DNA of 6,193 nt from CAZVJA01 sp964626885 (lineage in GTDB: Bacteria; Planctomycetota; Planctomycetia; Planctomycetales; Planctomycetaceae): the NCBI GenBank assembly GCA_964626885.1, contig CAZVJA010000271.1:1-6193 (forward strand), read 5' to 3'. Of the stretch, positions 4,893 through 6,193 are shown piece after piece. A model generated the notes under the pieces. It made no database searches. It was not told the DNA's origin and saw only the letters and a list, made by a program, of their open reading frames with translations. Position numbers and translations under genes: made by a program. Position 1 is the stretch's first letter. The number at the start of each line of letters is the position of its first letter.

Positions 4893-6193
4893 TTGACCCA
4901 CATTCCATACCTCACGTCAGCCGCTTTTTTGTGTCTCCTTGCGGCCAATCTGTACGCCGACGAAGCCGAGCCGATGCTCAGGCGGGAACTGCTGTCGATG
5001 ATGCAACTCGACCAGCAGGGGCGCGTCGAGATGATTCAATTGCTCAAGGAAACCGGTCGTCCCGTCGGCAGCTTCAAAGAATTGACGGCGGAGGAGACGC
5101 CAGCCGCCGTGCGGGAGAAAGCGGCTCGGCTGTCTGAGGTCGACCGCAAGCATCGCGAACGGCTGAACCAAATCATCGAGAAGCACGGCTGGCCGGGCAA
5201 ATCGCTTGTTGGAGCAGACGGCGCGCATGCGGCGTGGCTGATTGTCCAGCACGCCGACGCCGATTTGCCGTTTCAAAAACGCTGTCTCGAGCTGATGGAA
5301 CAGGCCCCCGCAGGCGAGGTTGAATCTCAGGATATCGCATTTTTGACCGATCGCGTGTTGGTGGCGGAGAACAAGAAGCAACGCTACGGAACCCAATTGG
5401 TGAGCGATTTCACGCCGCGACCGATTGAAGATCCCGAGCATGTCGATGACCGCCGTCGAACCGTCGGCTTGCCTCCGTTGGCCGAATATCTTCGCATGGC
5501 GAAAGCGTCGTATCAGCAGACGTCCGAAACGGGATCGACGTTCCTTCCCCCGACGTATGAGATCCTCCGCACCGGCGTGCCGATTGTCGTCGACGGCAAG
5601 CTCGACGAACCTGCCTGGCTGGCCGCTCCCGCCGTCGGCAAGTTTCACTTCCCCTGGTGGAAGGAGGGGAAGAAGGAGCAGAGCGTCGCCAAGCTGTTGT
5701 GGGATGACGAGAACCTCTACATCGCGCACATCTGCGAAGACGCGCACATCACCGCGCGGCATGCCGACCACGACGGCAAAGTACCGGAGGACGACTGTTT
5801 CGAAATCATGTTCGCACCGAACGCAAACAAGCCCGAGGTGTACTTCAACATCGAGTGGAATGTCATTGGCGGTTATGTCGACAATCACCGGCCGAACGGT
5901 CCCAAACAACCCCGCGCTCCAGTGTGGGACGCTGAAGGAGTGCGCATCGCCGGGCGAACGGTTGGTACGCTCAACGACGATTCCGACATCGACAGTTACT
6001 GGGCAGTCGAGGTGGCGATTCCGTTCCGCAACTTCCGTGAACTCGTTGGCCATGCGCCTCCGCAGGCGGGTGACGTGTGGCATGTGAACCTCAACCGACA
6101 CGGCGGGGCGACGAACATGCAGTACAGCCAATGGTCGCCGGGCGACACCCCGGCCCCCGCCTTCCACACGCCGCACCGCTTCGGGCGGATGAC
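4893..6193 (+). CDS. Exported DUF6624 + CBM9-like domain protein (3' end outside window)
   Basis: The window holds 433 codons of a predicted exported protein. The only plausible start is TTG at 4893-4895: it follows an in-frame stop at 4860-4862 and yields a signal peptide (MTHIPYLTSAAFLCLLAANL then YA, cleavage expected before DEAEP at residue 23). The first ATG (residue 28) would delete it. Residues about 30-205 match DUF6624, with IIEKHGWPGKSLVGADGA at 94-111, AAWLIVQHAD at 113-122, a DRV-to-YGTQ block at 153-168 and the closing DDRRRTVGLPPLAEYL at 185-200. Residues about 222-433 form a CBM9-like beta-sandwich, with VDGKLDEPAWLAAP at 233-246, LLWDDENLYIA at 268-278, EDDCFEIMFAP at 299-309, EVYFNIEWN at 315-323, YWAVEVAIPF at 369-378 and HTPHRFGRM at 425-433. 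That last block usually ends the CBM9 domain, so the gene probably stops shortly after the window. CBM9-like domains bind carbohydrate in some proteins; no catalytic domain is visible. Weak ribosome site (AGAGA). Confidence 0.88.
   Translation, partial: MTHIPYLTSAAFLCLLAANLYADEAEPMLRRELLSMMQLDQQGRVEMIQLLKETGRPVGSFKELTAEETPAAVREKAARLSEVDRKHRERLNQIIEKHGWPGKSLVGADGAHAAWLIVQHADADLPFQKRCLELMEQAPAGEVESQDIAFLTDRVLVAENKKQRYGTQLVSDFTPRPIEDPEHVDDRRRTVGLPPLAEYLRMAKASYQQTSETGSTFLPPTYEILRTGVPIVVDGKLDEPAWLAAPAVGKFHFPWWKEGKKEQSVAKLLWDDENLYIAHICEDAHITARHADHDGKVPEDDCFEIMFAPNANKPEVYFNIEWNVIGGYVDNHRPNGPKQPRAPVWDAEGVRIAGRTVGTLNDDSDIDSYWAVEVAIPFRNFRELVGHAPPQAGDVWHVNLNRHGGATNMQYSQWSPGDTPAPAFHTPHRFGRM

Noticed and set aside
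4452..4901. 149-codon minus-strand ORF across the gene-poor gap
   Set aside because: The product is rich in Arg, Thr and Pro without domain features, and is antisense to the hydrophobic plus-strand segments.
4917..6176. 419-codon minus-strand ORF antisense to the DUF6624/CBM9-like gene
   Set aside because: Shadow of a gene with clear domain motifs and a signal peptide on the plus strand.

Overview
The window is bacterial, moderately GC-rich DNA and most resembles a member of the Planctomycetota (Pirellulales-like). That placement is an inference from three things: the style of the valyl-tRNA synthetase, an exported DUF6624 protein fused to a CBM9-like domain, and word-like intergenic repeats of a kind I associate with these genomes. 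No taxonomic marker is present, so the phylum is likely but unproven.

Layout, left to right. Positions 1-1647 (minus) hold the N-terminal 549 codons of valyl-tRNA synthetase, cut by the window edge. A 198-bp gap (1648-1845) is filled mainly with a modular inverted repeat. Positions 1846-3432 (minus) hold a complete citramalate synthase (CimA type), the entry enzyme of the pyruvate route to isoleucine. Upstream of cimA lies a compact unit on the same strand: a near-consensus sigma70 promoter (3679-3707), a short 5' hairpin next to a strong Shine-Dalgarno, a 32-codon ORF (3546-3644), and an intrinsic terminator (3478-3509). Positions 3784-4274 (minus) hold a type II toxin-antitoxin pair, a RelE/ParE-like toxin and a small antitoxin overlapping by 16 nt, with a TATAAT box and a palindrome upstream. 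Positions 4329-4892 contain no convincing intact gene. They hold a GTCAGGCA palindrome and a possible small membrane-protein gene on the plus strand, split between two frames at a T7 run. Positions 4893-6193 (plus) hold an exported protein with DUF6624 and CBM9-like domains, starting at TTG and running off the right edge.

How the parts may work together. cimA and valS are co-oriented and both concern branched-chain amino acids: cimA makes an isoleucine precursor and valS charges valine. The 32-codon ORF and terminator sit between the only good promoter I can see and cimA. The unit is therefore either an independent mini-gene (small protein or RNA) or a leader-peptide attenuator for cimA. The ORF has adjacent Ile codons between two hairpins, which fits attenuation, but the antiterminator pairing I can find is weak. 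This small unit is the most interesting part of the window. The toxin-antitoxin pair and the exported protein appear to be independent modules.
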